A stretch of DNA of 64,000 nt from Halobacteriales archaeon QS_8_69_26. GTDB lineage: Archaea; Halobacteriota; Halobacteria; Halobacteriales; SW-7-71-33. Position 1 is the stretch's first letter. The number at the start of each line of letters is the position of its first letter. The DNA is taken from positions 101,191-165,190 of the forward strand of contig PXRX01000008.1 of NCBI GenBank assembly GCA_003023195.1. The letters are read 5' to 3'. This document shows, piece by piece, positions 8,756 to 18,462 of the stretch. Under the pieces are notes generated by a model that did no database searches, was not told the DNA's origin, and saw nothing but the letters and a program-made list of their open reading frames with translations. The translations under genes and the position numbers were made by a program.

Positions 8756-10666
8756 TCAGTCCTCCAGGGGTGCCGTGCTCGTCGAGCCGAGGTCCTCGTC
8801 TATCTCGGCGTCGGCCATCTTCTCGACGAGGGCGTCGATGACCTCCTCGCGGCGGCCGGGCAGGAACTTGATCGACCCGACGACGAGGTGACCGCCCCCG
8901 GAGACGCCGCCGCCGACGATGCCGTCTTCGAGTTCCGAGACCATCCGGGGGATGTCGAGGCGGACCCCGTCGGACCGGAGGACGGCGAAGTCCGGCCCGT
9001 AGCCGATGGTGATCACGGGGTCGCCGGTCTCCTCGACCTTCCGGTCGTGGATCGACCCGGTGGTCTTGCCCGGCGCCGGGTACGTGAAGCGGTAGGCGTG
9101 GTTCTCGACGTCGACCCGGTAGAGGCGGGCGCCGTTGTCCAGGCGTTCCCCCTCGACGTGGGCGCCGACGGCGTCTCGCTGTCGGTCCACGGCCGCACGG
9201 GACTGTTCGGCCATGAACGCCACCAGGTCGCGGTGGCGCTCCTCGTCGTCGCAGCCGACGTTCAGCAGGTCGTTCAGGAGGTGCCGACCGTCGTCGTACC
9301 GCAGGTGGAAGGCGGCGTAGTCCAACGCCTCGCTGACGTCCTGGAGGTCCTCGGCGTCGTACCCCTCCTCGGCGGCCAGGTCGACGTAGTCGTCCATGGC
9401 CTCGGCCTCGGACCGGTCCGCCACCCCACCGATCGCGGGGAGGTGACGCACGTCCTCGGTAATCGAGGGGTCTATCATCCGCGCGATCTCGACGCAGAGC
9501 ATCCCGGTCGTCACCCGGTAGTCCTCGCCGTGGAGGTAGGGGTTGACGTGGGCGTCGAGGTAGGGGTCGACGGCCTCCGGGTCGGGGTGGTGGTGGTCGA
9601 CGGTCACCACGGGGATGTCGTAGGCCGCCAGCGTCTCGTAGGCCGGGACGTCCTCCTCGGTCGACCCGTTGTCCAGCATCAACACGAGGGGGAGGCGCTG
9701 GCCGTGCCTGGCCCGGTCCCCCAGTGCGAAGTTCAGGTCGCGGGTGGCGTCCTCCATCTCGTAGAAGGGCGCCTTCGAGGGGAGGCGCTTGAACAGGTGC
9801 CGCGGGGCGTCCGGGTCGGCGTAGTGCTCGGCGACGAACCGCTCGACCGCCCGCTCGATGGGGACGGCCGCGCACATCCCGTCGCCGTCGGCGTGGTGCC
9901 GGACGCGGATCGGGCGCCCCTCCAGGACCGCCTCGCGGACGACCCGCGCGACTTCCCGGAGGTCCTCCCACATGTCGTCGAGGACGGGCCACTCGACCAG
10001 CGGATCGACATCGTGGGGTCGCGCCCGCTCCGCCAGCGCATCCTCGAGGTCCGCCCGGAGTTCGTCGGCCTCCTCGCCGTCGAGGACCCGCAGGTCGCCG
10101 ACCTCCACCTGGACGGCCCCGTCGCGGTGCTCGACGGTGCCGGTGACCGACACCGGGTCGCCCAGTTCCACCTCGGGGTAGGCCCGGACGCCGGCGGCCT
10201 CGAAGGCCGCACAGGGGACGACGCCGGCGCCGTCGCGGACCCCGAACACCGTCGGCCCGCCGGTCTGGTTCACCTGGACGACTTCGCCCGCCAGGCGGAC
10301 GGTGTCGCCGGCGTGGTCGTCGAGTTCGTCGGTTCGTACTGCCGGGTGCTCCTCGGTCGATCCCTCCCCCTCCGTGACGACGTCGTACTCGGCCAGGTCG
10401 GCCGGCCGGAAGCCGACGTCGCCGTCGTCCCGGATCCGGTCGAGTTCGACGACGAGTTCGTCGCCGACGTCGTAGGACGCCTCGCCGAGAGTGGACTCGT
10501 GGACGAGTCCGGAGACTGCGTCGGAGAGGTCGACGAAGACCCCGTAGTCGACGACGCCGTTGACCCGCCCGAGGTAGGGCGTGTCTTCCTCGACGTCGTC
10601 GATGGTGGCCTCCGGCGACAGGTCGTAGACGACGGGAATATCCCGTCCCGTTTCGCTCGTGGACAT
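8756..10666 (-). CDS. RecJ-like DHH phosphoesterase with S1 and OB domains
   Basis: A 636-residue archaeal RecJ/GAN-type protein. An S1-like domain comes first (about 28-80, with YLGRVNGVVDYGVFVDLSD), then an OB-fold nucleic-acid-binding region (about 105-200). The DHH core has HHADGDGMCAAVP (about 255) and VDHHHPDPEAVD (about 345), and a C-terminal DHHA1 domain has GGGVSGGGHLVVGSIKF. The metal-binding His and Asp residues are present, so it should be an active single-strand exonuclease or nano-RNase. In archaea such proteins act with the replisome or in RNA turnover. The gene converges on the APC permease, 10 bp from its stop. Confidence 0.92.
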   Translation of the reverse strand: MSTSETGRDIPVVYDLSPEATIDDVEEDTPYLGRVNGVVDYGVFVDLSDAVSGLVHESTLGEASYDVGDELVVELDRIRDDGDVGFRPADLAEYDVVTEGEGSTEEHPAVRTDELDDHAGDTVRLAGEVVQVNQTGGPTVFGVRDGAGVVPCAAFEAAGVRAYPEVELGDPVSVTGTVEHRDGAVQVEVGDLRVLDGEEADELRADLEDALAERARPHDVDPLVEWPVLDDMWEDLREVARVVREAVLEGRPIRVRHHADGDGMCAAVPIERAVERFVAEHYADPDAPRHLFKRLPSKAPFYEMEDATRDLNFALGDRARHGQRLPLVLMLDNGSTEEDVPAYETLAAYDIPVVTVDHHHPDPEAVDPYLDAHVNPYLHGEDYRVTTGMLCVEIARMIDPSITEDVRHLPAIGGVADRSEAEAMDDYVDLAAEEGYDAEDLQDVSEALDYAAFHLRYDDGRHLLNDLLNVGCDDEERHRDLVAFMAEQSRAAVDRQRDAVGAHVEGERLDNGARLYRVDVENHAYRFTYPAPGKTTGSIHDRKVEETGDPVITIGYGPDFAVLRSDGVRLDIPRMVSELEDGIVGGGVSGGGHLVVGSIKFLPGRREEVIDALVEKMADAEIDEDLGSTSTAPLED

Positions 10667-10823
10667 GTCCTTGCACGCGATTTACCGCCGTCGCGGTTAA
10701 GGGCTTCCTTTCCGCCCTCTCGCCCCGGATCCATCCGACGAGAGCCACGTCCCCGGGATGGGACGGCGAGTCCCACGTCTCGATGGATCGGCAGGCGGGG
10801 CTTACGTCCCGGGCGTCGGCCGG

Positions 10824-11222
10824 TTAGCCCTCCGTCTCGGGCGTCCGCCCGGCGAGTTCGTCGGCGAGGTACTCCGCGATCCCGACGGGTTCGGACTCGA
10901 CGAACCGCGCAACCTCCTCGCCGTCGACCTCGACGACGACCGTGGGGATGTACTCGACGCCGTACTCCCCGGTCAGGTCGCCCTCCTTCTCGCGGTCGAC
11001 GGGGTGGACCGCGACGTACTCCCGGAGCCCCGCGGCATCGACGGCGGCCGCGAAGTCCGGCAGCGCCCCCCGGCAGTCGCCACACCAGTCGCCGCCCCAG
11101 ACGTGGATCCGGACTGCGCCGCGCTCCGGGAGCGCCGCGAGGGTGTCGACGGTCGACTCGTAGGCGTCCGCGTCCCAGACGGGGTTCGGGGCAAACGTCT
11201 CCAGGGTCTCGGGGTCGGCCAT
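10824..11222 (-). CDS. Thioredoxin-family protein
   Basis: A 132-residue thioredoxin-fold protein with a WCGDC redox motif in VWGGDWCGDCRGALPDF (about residues 42-58) and the cis-proline segment YIPTVVVEVDG. The Asp between the cysteines, where classical thioredoxin has Gly-Pro, points to the WCxDC subclass. No signal peptide is seen, so it is cytoplasmic. The ATG at 11222 was chosen because the thioredoxin fold starts soon after; the same frame stays open upstream without homologous character. Partners are unknown. Confidence 0.88.
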   Translation of the reverse strand: MADPETLETFAPNPVWDADAYESTVDTLAALPERGAVRIHVWGGDWCGDCRGALPDFAAAVDAAGLREYVAVHPVDREKEGDLTGEYGVEYIPTVVVEVDGEEVARFVESEPVGIAEYLADELAGRTPETEG

Positions 11223-11357
11223 GGGGATCGGTTGGACCCTGGAGCGGAAAACACCCGGGATCGCGCCCGATTCTGCCGGTCGAGGGGTTGGTCCCGCCTC
11301 TGGGAGCCGGGGATCGGCTCGAAGACTCATTACCGGGGGGACCGAACGGATCGAGGG

Positions 11358-11816
11358 ATGAGCGAGCCAGACAGCCCCCGTGCGCGGCCGGTCGGGATCA
11401 ACCACGTTGCCATCGAGGTCGGGAGCGTCGACGAGGCACTGGAGTTCTACGGCGAGATATTCGAGTTCGACCTCCGGGGCCGCAGCGAGTCGATGGCGTT
11501 CGTCGACATGGGCGACCAGTTCCTCGCCCTGTCCGAACCCTCCGTCGGGGGGTCGGACGACCACGCCCACTTCGGCCTGGTCGTCGACGACCGCGACGTC
11601 GTCGAGGACCGACTGGACGACATCGAGGCCGAACGGCTCCCCGGGAGCGGCCTCGACTTCCGGGATCCCTGGGGCAACCGCGTCCAGGTCGTCGCCTACG
11701 AGGACGTCCAGTTCACGAAGGCCGACCACGTCCTGGCGGGAATGGGCCTCTCGGGCCTCGAGAAGACCGACGACGCCCTCGCCGAACTCGACGAGAAGGG
11801 GATGGCTCCCGACTGA
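11358..11816 (+). CDS. VOC (glyoxalase/dioxygenase superfamily) protein
   Basis: A 152-residue protein with one vicinal-oxygen-chelate module. NHVAIEVGSVDEALEFYGEI is the first beta-alpha-beta unit with a metal-type His, and DDHAHFGLVVDDRDVV starts the second with another. FRDPWGNRVQVV matches the VOC strand that usually supplies a late acidic ligand, but here Gln takes that place. The C-terminal 35 residues (ending DEKGMAPD) are an extension. Substrate cannot be assigned. Confidence 0.85.
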   Translation: MSEPDSPRARPVGINHVAIEVGSVDEALEFYGEIFEFDLRGRSESMAFVDMGDQFLALSEPSVGGSDDHAHFGLVVDDRDVVEDRLDDIEAERLPGSGLDFRDPWGNRVQVVAYEDVQFTKADHVLAGMGLSGLEKTDDALAELDEKGMAPD

Positions 11817-11937
11817 CTGGGGATCGCCGGTCGCGGCCGGTCGCCCGCGGGAGACCGGTTGTGCGTCGGTCGATCGAAACCGAGAATCCTGCCGGTAGCC
11901 GGCAGCAGTTTATTGCTAGAGCCCGTAGCGGGAACCA

Positions 11938-12936
11938 GTGAACGACAGCATCCTGGACACCATCGGGTCGCCGCTGGTGCAGGTGGCCTCGCCGGCGGGC
12001 GCGACCGTCGCGGCCAAGGTCGAGTCGCGCAACCCGGGTGGCTCGGCCAAGGACCGCCCCGCACTGGAGATGGTGCGGGCCGCCGAGGCGGCCGGCGAAC
12101 TCCACCCCGGCGACCGGATCGTCGAACCCACCTCCGGCAACACGGGGATCGGACTGGCGATGGTGGCCGCGGCGCTGGACTACGAGTCGACCATCGTGAT
12201 GCCCCGCTCGAAGTCCGAGGAGCGCCGGCGGATCATGGCCGCCTACGGCGCCGACCTGGAACTCGTCGACGGCGAGATGGCCGACGCCCGCGAGCGTGCG
12301 AGGGAACTGGCCGACTGCGAGGACGCCCTCGTGCTCGAACAGTTCGAGAACCCCGCCAACCCCCGGGCGCACTACCGGACCACCGCCCCCGAAATTCTGG
12401 AGCAGGTCGGCGACCGGGAGGTCGACGCCCTCGTGGCCTGCGTCGGTACCGGCGGCACTATCTCGGGGACCGCCACCCGCCTGCTGGAGGAGTACCCCGA
12501 CATGGACGTCGTCGCCGTCGAACCCACGGAGAACGCCGTCCTCTCGACGGGCGAACCCGGCCAGGACGACTACCAGGGGATGGGCCCAGGGTTCGTCAGC
12601 GACAACCTCGACGTGGACCTGATCGACCGGGTCGAGACCGTTCCCCTGGAGGACGCCGAACGGGAGTGCCGACGGCTGGCGCGCGAGGAAGGGATCCTCG
12701 TCGGCCAGTCCTCCGGCGCGGCGTCGCTGGCCGCCCGCCGGGTCGCCGCCGACCTCGCCCGTCCGGAACTGGAGTGCCCGCCGGCCCCCGCCGAGGTCGG
12801 TCCCGAGTTCGCCGACGCGGAGGCCGTCGGCACCGACGGCGGCACCGACTACGACGACTGCCCCCTCGTCGTCACCGTCTTCTGGGACTCCGGCGAGCGG
12901 TACCTCTCGACGGGCACCTTCGACGTCGAGGACTGA
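11938..12936 (+). CDS. cysK: PLP-dependent cysteine synthase family protein
   Basis: A 332-residue fold-type II PLP enzyme of the cysteine synthase/cystathionine beta-synthase family. The Schiff-base Lys is in NPGGSAKDRPA, the substrate loop is PTSGNTGIG (about 60-68), and the phosphate cradle is VGTGGTISGTA (about 168-178). It probably makes cysteine from O-acetylserine or O-phosphoserine and sulfide; cystathionine synthesis is an alternative. It starts with GTG; the next residues MNDSILDTIGSPLV are the family's normal N-terminus. A C-terminal acidic segment ends in a short domain with DSGERYLSTGTF, as in haloarchaeal homologues. It converges on the CinA-like gene, 8 bp away. Confidence 0.92.
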   Translation: MNDSILDTIGSPLVQVASPAGATVAAKVESRNPGGSAKDRPALEMVRAAEAAGELHPGDRIVEPTSGNTGIGLAMVAAALDYESTIVMPRSKSEERRRIMAAYGADLELVDGEMADARERARELADCEDALVLEQFENPANPRAHYRTTAPEILEQVGDREVDALVACVGTGGTISGTATRLLEEYPDMDVVAVEPTENAVLSTGEPGQDDYQGMGPGFVSDNLDVDLIDRVETVPLEDAERECRRLAREEGILVGQSSGAASLAARRVAADLARPELECPPAPAEVGPEFADAEAVGTDGGTDYDDCPLVVTVFWDSGERYLSTGTFDVED

Positions 12937-12944
12937 CCGCTCAC

Positions 12945-13730
12945 CTACCCCGAATCCTCCGCGTCGCCGGTCACCTGATCGTCCCCGGTTTCGGGGTCCG
13001 CCACGATTTCTATCCGCTCGCGGATCCACGCGACGGCCCGGTCGATGGCCTCGGGGTCCTCCCCGGAGACCTCGACCCGGTTGTGCTCCTCGCCCCTGCT
13101 GGGATAGCTCCCGACGGCGACGTCGAAGCGGTCGCGGGCGTCGGCCAGGTACTCGGCCAGCGCCCCCTCGGGGACGGGGGTGTGCAGGGTCACCGACCGG
13201 CCGGCCCCGGCGAACTCGTCGGCCACCGTCTCGAAGGTCGCCTTCATCTCCTCGGGGATCCCCGGGAGGACGTAGACGCCGTCGGCGACACAGCCGGGCG
13301 CGAGTCCGACGGGATTCAGGAGGGGTCGGGCACCCTCGGGGATCGACGCCTGGGCGTCGAAGTCCAGGCCCATCTCGGGGTAGCGGTCGAACAGTTCCGG
13401 GTTCGACTCCCGGAAGGCGGCGACCGTCTCGGCCACGTCGGCGCGGGCCGCCTCGTCGACCGCCAGGGGCCGGTCGAGGGCGTCGGCGACGGCCGCCATG
13501 GTGACGTCGTCGTGGGTGCCGCCGAGGCCGCCCGTGAGGATCACGGCGTCGAAGGCCTCCCGGTACCGGTCGACGGCGTCGGCGATGGCGGCCCGGTCGT
13601 CCGGCAGGACCAGCACCCGCCGGACTGCGACCCCTCGGTCGGTCAGTTCCCGGGCCAGCCAGGTGGCGTTGGTGTTCTCGGTGTCCCCCGCCAGCAACTC
13701 GTCGCCGACGGTGATCAGCGCGACGTTCAT
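12945..13730 (-). CDS. CinA-like molybdopterin-binding domain protein
   Basis: A 261-residue protein with the MoaB/Mog fold in the CinA N-terminal version: MNVALITVGDELLAGDTENT, then DAVILTGGLGGTHDDVTMAA (about 64-83), the conserved TGGxGxTxDD loop. The C-terminal CinA deamidase domain is absent, as is usual in archaea. The acidic C-terminus (DPETGDDQVTGDAEDSG) is typical halophilic decoration. It may process nucleotide or pterin substrates; CinA relatives hydrolyse ADP-ribose or NMN, but the exact activity here is unknown. Confidence 0.88.
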   Translation of the reverse strand: MNVALITVGDELLAGDTENTNATWLARELTDRGVAVRRVLVLPDDRAAIADAVDRYREAFDAVILTGGLGGTHDDVTMAAVADALDRPLAVDEAARADVAETVAAFRESNPELFDRYPEMGLDFDAQASIPEGARPLLNPVGLAPGCVADGVYVLPGIPEEMKATFETVADEFAGAGRSVTLHTPVPEGALAEYLADARDRFDVAVGSYPSRGEEHNRVEVSGEDPEAIDRAVAWIRERIEIVADPETGDDQVTGDAEDSG

Positions 13731-13820
13731 ACATCGTTCAGGCGGTCGGCCGGCATGAACGGTTCGTCCTGCGCGGTCGGTTGCCGGGAGGTGCGACGCG
13801 ACGGCCGGGACCGACCCCGG

Positions 13821-14942
13821 TCAGAGCACCAGCGACTCACAGAGGGCGTCGGCACCGGACTCGCGGTGGATCCGGCGCTGGCGGGTGGCGCCGCTCTCGG
13901 CCTCGTACACCTCGCGGATGCCCTCGACGCCGAGGCGGTCGGCCTCCCGGTGGACGGCCTCGTCCAGGTCGACGGTCCCCTCGCCGTCCCGCCGGAGGAA
14001 CGAGGCGTCGTGGCCGTACCGCATCGCCCGCCACTTGTTCTCGTCGAGTGCCTCCCGCCGGAGCCGGGCCGGGATCTCGCCGTCCTCGTAGCGCTCGGCC
14101 AGGTCGATTACCAGGGCCCGGACGTACTCGGTAAAGGCCAGCACCACGTCGGGGTCAGCGTGGGCGTCCGGCGAGCGCACCTCGACGGTGCCGTGGGTGG
14201 TGTGTGGGCGGACGTCGTACCAGAGTTCGCCCCGGTCGCCGATGGACCCGGTCTCTATCATCCGCCGCTCGAAGCGGCGGTAGTCGTCCATGTCCGCGAA
14301 GTGCCCGGGCATCCCCGTGTTGGGGAGCCCCTCGAACACCTTCGCACGCGCCGACTCCAGGCCGGTGTCGAACCCGTTCCAGTACGGCGAGTTGACCGAC
14401 AGTGCGAGCATCACGGGGAGGTGCCACCGGATCCGGTTGCTCACCGCGACGGCCTTGTCGGGGTCGTCGACCCCCACGTGGACGTGCAGGCCGGCGGTCG
14501 TGTTGCGGTGCTGTGGGTACTGGATCCGGTCCAGTTGGGCGCGGTAGCGGGGCTTCTCGGCGTGTTCGAGTTCGCGCCACTTCGCGGCGGGGTGCAGGCC
14601 CGCGGCAGCGATCCGGTAGCCGTGACGCTCGGCGTGGTCGACGAGGGCGTCGCGCACCTCGGAGAGGGCCTCGTCGGCCCGGCCGGGGTCCTCGAGGGTC
14701 TGGGTCTGGGTCTCGATGACGAACTTGAACAGTTCGTGGTCCAGCCGACCCTCCAGGACGGCCGGCGGGTCGCGTTCGTAGACCAGTTCGTCGGTTCCGC
14801 TCGTGGGCCGCCCGTCGGCGTCGACCACGAAGAACTCCTCCTCGATGCCGACCGTCCCGAGTTCCGTGAACGCCTCGGACGGGTCCGTCACCTCGTACTT
14901 CCCGCCGTCCTCCGTGCCGTCCTGGCCCGCGGGCGGACACAT
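13821..14942 (-). CDS. gshA: Glutamate-cysteine ligase (GCS2-type)
   Basis: A 373-residue enzyme of the GCS2 family, which in haloarchaea makes gamma-glutamylcysteine, their main low-molecular-weight thiol. [12 protein letters not shown] (about 30-41) carries the metal-binding glutamates, [19 protein letters not shown] is the central metal/ATP strand, and [18 protein letters not shown] is a late catalytic loop. ATG at 14942 was chosen; the frame continues upstream antisense to the MFS gene, which is a shadow. It fits functionally with the nearby cysteine synthase and thioredoxin genes, although they are not one operon. Confidence 0.9.
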   Translation of the reverse strand: MCPPAGQDGTEDGGKYEVTDPSEAFTELGTVGIEEEFFVVDADGRPTSGTDELVYERDPPAVLEGRLDHELFKFVIETQTQTLEDPGRADEALSEVRDALVDHAERHGYRIAAAGLHPAAKWRELEHAEKPRYRAQLDRIQYPQHRNTTAGLHVHVGVDDPDKAVAVSNRIRWHLPVMLALSVNSPYWNGFDTGLESARAKVFEGLPNTGMPGHFADMDDYRRFERRMIETGSIGDRGELWYDVRPHTTHGTVEVRSPDAHADPDVVLAFTEYVRALVIDLAERYEDGEIPARLRREALDENKWRAMRYGHDASFLRRDGEGTVDLDEAVHREADRLGVEGIREVYEAESGATRQRRIHRESGADALCESLVL

Positions 14943-15128
14943 GGCCCGTCGGTTCGCCCGCCTCCGGTAAATAGGGTTCGACACCGGAAGCGGTGGTCGG
15001 GATCCGCCACCGTTTCGCCCCGGAACGTACCGCCCCGAGGATCCGACACCGCCACGGTGGAACGCCGATCCGGTCGGTCGGTGTTCCGCAACGAAAACCC
15101 TTAGGTCGCCCCCGGAACAGCCACGACC

Positions 15129-16460
15129 ATGGCAGAGGACCGGGCGGAGGCGGCCGGACCGTTCGACGCCTTCCGCCAGTTCTTCGCGCTCCGCCGGGAC
15201 GTGCTGGTCCTGTCGCTGGCGATGTTCGCGTTCAGCCTGGGGTTCCAGATGACCAGCCGCTTTCTCCCCGAGTACATGTTCGCACTCGGGGCGTCCGGCC
15301 TCGTCGTCGGGGGCTTCTCTTCGTTCGGCAACGTCGTCTCGGCAGTCTACCCCTACCCCGGCGGGGCGGTGTCGGACCGGATCGGCTCCCGGTACGCCCT
15401 GACCCTGTTCGGATTGCTCTCGACGGTCGGGTTCGCCGCGTGGCTGCTCGCGCCGGGGATCGGGACGATCGCCCTCGGAAGCCTCGCCCTCGAACCCTGG
15501 GTCTGGATATTCGTCGGCCTCCTCCTGGCCCAGGCCTGGAAGTCGTTCGGGCTGGGGGCGACCTTCGCGGTGGTCAAGCAGGCGACCGAGCCCTCGCGGC
15601 TCGCGGCCGGGTTCGCCAGCACCGAGACCTTCCGTCGGACGGCGTTCCTCGTCGGCCCGGTGCTGGCGGCGGTGCTGATCGGTCTCCACCCGGTATTCAC
15701 GGTGAGCTTCCAGTACGTCCTGGCGGTCGCGGTGGTCTTCGGCGCTCTCGGCACGCTCGTCCAGCACGTGCTGTACGACGCGAGTGAGGACACCATCGGC
15801 GACTCCTTCGAGGGATTCGCACAGATCCGCCGGGACCTGCGGGAGATGCCCGACCCCCTCCGGCCGCTGCTGGTCGGGGACACGCTCGTCCGGTTCGCCA
15901 ACGGGATGGTCTACGTCTTCTTCATCCGCGTGGTCACCCAGTTCCACGAGGTCGGTCTCCAGTCGACCGTCTCGCTGGCCGGGATCACCTACGCGCTCGA
16001 CCTCTCGCCGCCCGCTTTCTTCGGCTACCTGCTCGGGGTCGAGATGCTGGTGGCCCTCCTCGTCATGGCCCCCGCCGCGAAGGTCGCCGAGTACGTCGGC
16101 CTCAAGCCCGTCGTCGCGACCGGGTTCGCCGTCTACGCGGTGTTCCCGGTCGTGCTGATCGGTGCCCCCGGCACCTCGCTGGCGATGATACTCGTCTTCG
16201 CGTTCTCCGGATTGCGGTTCGCCGGTCTCCCCTCCCACAAGGCGCTCATCGTCGGGCCCGCCGAGGCCGGTGCCGGCGGGCGCGTGACGGGAACCTACTA
16301 CCTCCTGCGCAACACGGTCGTGATCCCCAGCGGGATCGTCGGCGGAGCCCTCTGGGAGTACGTGAGTCCCGAGGTCGCGTTCACCATCGCCGCCGCCGTC
16401 GGCGTCCTCGGCACCGGCTACTTCCTCGTCTTCGGCGAGGAGTTCGAGGCCTACCGGTAG
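15129..16460 (+). CDS. Major facilitator superfamily transporter
   Basis: A 443-residue carrier with about 12 transmembrane helices. The loop between helices 2 and 3 reads [15 protein letters not shown] (about 77-91), the MFS GxxxDRxGRR signature. The N-terminal acidic tail faces the cytoplasm. It stands alone between gshA and the flpA/nop5 pair. Substrate is unknown; drug, sugar-phosphate or organic anion export or uptake are all possible. Confidence 0.88.
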   Translation: MAEDRAEAAGPFDAFRQFFALRRDVLVLSLAMFAFSLGFQMTSRFLPEYMFALGASGLVVGGFSSFGNVVSAVYPYPGGAVSDRIGSRYALTLFGLLSTVGFAAWLLAPGIGTIALGSLALEPWVWIFVGLLLAQAWKSFGLGATFAVVKQATEPSRLAAGFASTETFRRTAFLVGPVLAAVLIGLHPVFTVSFQYVLAVAVVFGALGTLVQHVLYDASEDTIGDSFEGFAQIRRDLREMPDPLRPLLVGDTLVRFANGMVYVFFIRVVTQFHEVGLQSTVSLAGITYALDLSPPAFFGYLLGVEMLVALLVMAPAAKVAEYVGLKPVVATGFAVYAVFPVVLIGAPGTSLAMILVFAFSGLRFAGLPSHKALIVGPAEAGAGGRVTGTYYLLRNTVVIPSGIVGGALWEYVSPEVAFTIAAAVGVLGTGYFLVFGEEFEAYR

Positions 16461-16486
16461 TCCCGGTCGACGGGGCCGATCCAGGT

Positions 16487-16506
16487 TTACAGTACAGTTA
16501 CTGTAA
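16487..16506. repeat. Dispersed TTACNGTAA double palindrome, copy 2
   Basis: TTACAGTAC and TTACTGTAA lie 11 bp apart centre to centre, between the convergent 3' ends of the MFS gene and flpA. At this site neither neighbour can use it as a promoter operator. Confidence 0.8.
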
Positions 16507-16558
16507 CTCTGCCACCACCGGGATCGCCGGAGTAGTGGGCAGGGGTCGATCCGGTCCG

Positions 16559-17206
16559 CTACCCGTCGCCCGACAGTGGCCGGGCCACCACGGCGAGGTG
16601 GTCGGCGTGGACCGGATCCAGCCGTGCGGTCTCCAGTACCTCGTAGGCCTCCCCCAGGGTCGCCAGGGCGTCCTCGAACACCGCCGAGGGATCGCGGGCC
16701 ACGTCCTCGCTCCTGGCCTTGATTGCCGCCACGAGTCGGCCGTCGTCGGCCAGGAACCGGCGGTTCCGGACCGCCACCTCGGCCTGGCCGCGGGTGGCGA
16801 CGTCCTGTACCAGAGCGTCCAGGCCGCTCTCGACGACGTGGGCGTAGGTCTCCGGTTCCCGGGCGTCCTTCAGCAGCGGGAACAGGCGGTCGCGGCGCTC
16901 GGCGGCGGCGAGCAGGTCCCTGGCCGGCCGGGGGGCGAACTCCACCGCGTAGGTCGGTCCCGCGAAGTCGGCGACGTGACTGACGGTGGTCCCGCCGGCC
17001 GCGCCGAGGTACAGCACGCCGTCCCCGGCCGACAGCCCGGTCTCCAGGCCCAGTTCGATGGTCGCCCCGAGCTTCGATCGCCGGGCGTCCCACAGCCGCC
17101 ACTCCCCGTCGGTCGGCTCGCCGTAGACCGGTTCTCCCCGGGTCGCCAGGCGTTGCTCCCCGTCGAACTCGCGGTAGGTGACGCCCTCGATGGGGACCTC
17201 AGGCAT
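16559..17206 (-). CDS. flpA: Fibrillarin-like rRNA/tRNA 2'-O-methyltransferase
   Basis: A 215-residue archaeal fibrillarin, the SAM-dependent subunit of the box C/D RNP that methylates ribose 2'-OH groups on rRNA and t[19 protein letters not shown] (about 40-55) precedes the SAM motif [17 protein letters not shown], and later [15 protein letters not shown] and AAIKARSED match fibrillarin motifs. I chose the ATG at 17206: a good ribosome-binding site (GGAGGTGA) stands about 5 bp before it. A GTG three codons earlier is also possible. The start overlaps the end of nop5, so the two are co-translated. Confidence 0.94.
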   Translation of the reverse strand: MPEVPIEGVTYREFDGEQRLATRGEPVYGEPTDGEWRLWDARRSKLGATIELGLETGLSAGDGVLYLGAAGGTTVSHVADFAGPTYAVEFAPRPARDLLAAAERRDRLFPLLKDAREPETYAHVVESGLDALVQDVATRGQAEVAVRNRRFLADDGRLVAAIKARSEDVARDPSAVFEDALATLGEAYEVLETARLDPVHADHLAVVARPLSGDG

Positions 17207-18278
17207 CGGCGTCACCTCCCGTTCCGGTCACGCCGGTCGGGCCCGCACGCATCGCCATCACCCCGCTCCCGGTCCCCGGGATCCGGGCGTTACCCATCGC
17301 TCTCACCCCGCTCCCGGTCCCCGGGATCCGGGCGTTACCCATCGCTTCGAGTTCGCGGTCCAGTTCGGGCCGGCGATCGCCCGAGTAGTGGTCGACGCGA
17401 GCGGCGATGGCGAGTTTCCCCGCCAGCGCCCTGGCGGCCGACCCGCGCTCTCCCCGGACCGTGTTCCGGACGTACTCGTGGGTGTAGATGACCCCGTGCT
17501 TGGGGGAGGGCGCGTCGCCGCGGAGGTGGGCGAACAGGGCGTCCTCGGCGCCGAGCACCTGGACCGTCCCCGCTGGCATCTTCGCCAGCGACTCCAGGTC
17601 ACCCGCGAGGGCTATCAGCCGCGCGGCCAGGACCGGCCCCGCCAGCGCCGCGAGGTTCGGTGCGACCGCGGGCGCGGCCCGTTCGACGAAGGCCCTGGTG
17701 GCGTCGCGCTCCTCGGCCAGCGACAGGACGCGCTCGGCCAGGCCGTGGAGGCGCTCGCCGGCCGGATCCGCCGCCTCCGGGTCCCTCGTCGCCCGGGGGT
17801 AGTCGCTGTCGTCGGCCGGATCCGCCGCCTCCGGATCCTCGCCTTTGCCGGCGACGGAATCGCCACCGGTGTCTCCCTCTCCTGCGGTCGGATCTTCGGC
17901 GATCGCACGCGCCGTCTCAACGGGTCCGTCGGCGTCGGTCCCCCGGCTGGTCGCCCACTCGACCAGGCGCTCGCCGAGTTCGTTCACGACGCGTTCGAGA
18001 TCGTCCATCGCGCTGACGGCGTGGACCAGTTGCCGGTCGTCGGCCCCCTCGCGCTCTTCGATCACCTGCCGGGCGGCGGCCGTCGTCGCGGCCTTCAGCG
18101 CCTCGTCGTAGCCCTCGCGGCCGTCCGCGAAGCCGGACTCGACCGCCAGGGTCGGCCAGTCGGCCGGGCGCTCGGCTCCCCCCTCGCGGATCCGGTCGGC
18201 GGCGGCGTCGACGTCGCCGGGACCCAGCCCCGCGAACCAGCCCGGACTCCCGGTCGGGCCGTCCGACTCGTCGGTCAT
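17199..18278 (-). CDS. nop5: Nop5/Nop56-family box C/D RNP core protein
   Basis: A 359-residue scaffold that bridges L7Ae-bound guide RNA and fibrillarin. The N-terminal fibrillarin-binding part is followed by a coiled-coil region, an acidic insert (about 145-190) containing the octapeptide DPEAADPA twice, and the Nop domain with ALAGPVLAARLIALAGDLES, MPAGTVQVLGAEDALFAHLR and SPKHGVIYTHEYVRNT. The C-terminal tail carries a 15-residue repeat, AMGNARIPGTGSGV plus one variable residue, twice. Such tails are usually short and basic, so this Gly-rich duplication is unusual. ATG at 18278 chosen; an upstream extension lacks homologous character. Confidence 0.93.
   Translation of the reverse strand: MTDESDGPTGSPGWFAGLGPGDVDAAADRIREGGAERPADWPTLAVESGFADGREGYDEALKAATTAAARQVIEEREGADDRQLVHAVSAMDDLERVVNELGERLVEWATSRGTDADGPVETARAIAEDPTAGEGDTGGDSVAGKGEDPEAADPADDSDYPRATRDPEAADPAGERLHGLAERVLSLAEERDATRAFVERAAPAVAPNLAALAGPVLAARLIALAGDLESLAKMPAGTVQVLGAEDALFAHLRGDAPSPKHGVIYTHEYVRNTVRGERGSAARALAGKLAIAARVDHYSGDRRPELDRELEAMGNARIPGTGSGVRAMGNARIPGTGSGVMAMRAGPTGVTGTGGDADA
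17251..17346. repeat. 45-bp in-frame tandem repeat in the nop5 tail
   Basis: Two near-identical units begin at 17259 and 17304 and encode the doubled AMGNARIPGTGSGV tail peptide. Because the unit is 15 codons long the frame is kept. It is the coding counterpart of the 3'-end repeats seen elsewhere in the window. Confidence 0.95.
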
Positions 18279-18462
18279 GTGCTCCCCTGGGTCGGCCCGG
18301 GGATTAACGCTGTTGCTCGCCGGCCGCTGCTCGTTCGACGCTCCGCTCCTGACGGTGGTCTCGCCTGGTGACGTCGTCCCGGGGTGAAACGGCCCGACGG
18401 TGCCCGACCGTGACCGGCCACTGACCGCCACGTTCACAACTTCCCCCGCCGATCCCCGGGAC

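Noticed and set aside
8537-11941. A 3.4-kb plus-strand open frame across the DHH and thioredoxin genes
   Set aside because: Its sequence is Val/Asp/Gly-rich shadow of the minus-strand DHH gene, with no domain of its own.
13821-17102. A 1093-residue minus-strand reading covering gshA and the MFS region
   Set aside because: Only the part from 14942 has homologous character (gshA); the rest is antisense to the MFS transporter.
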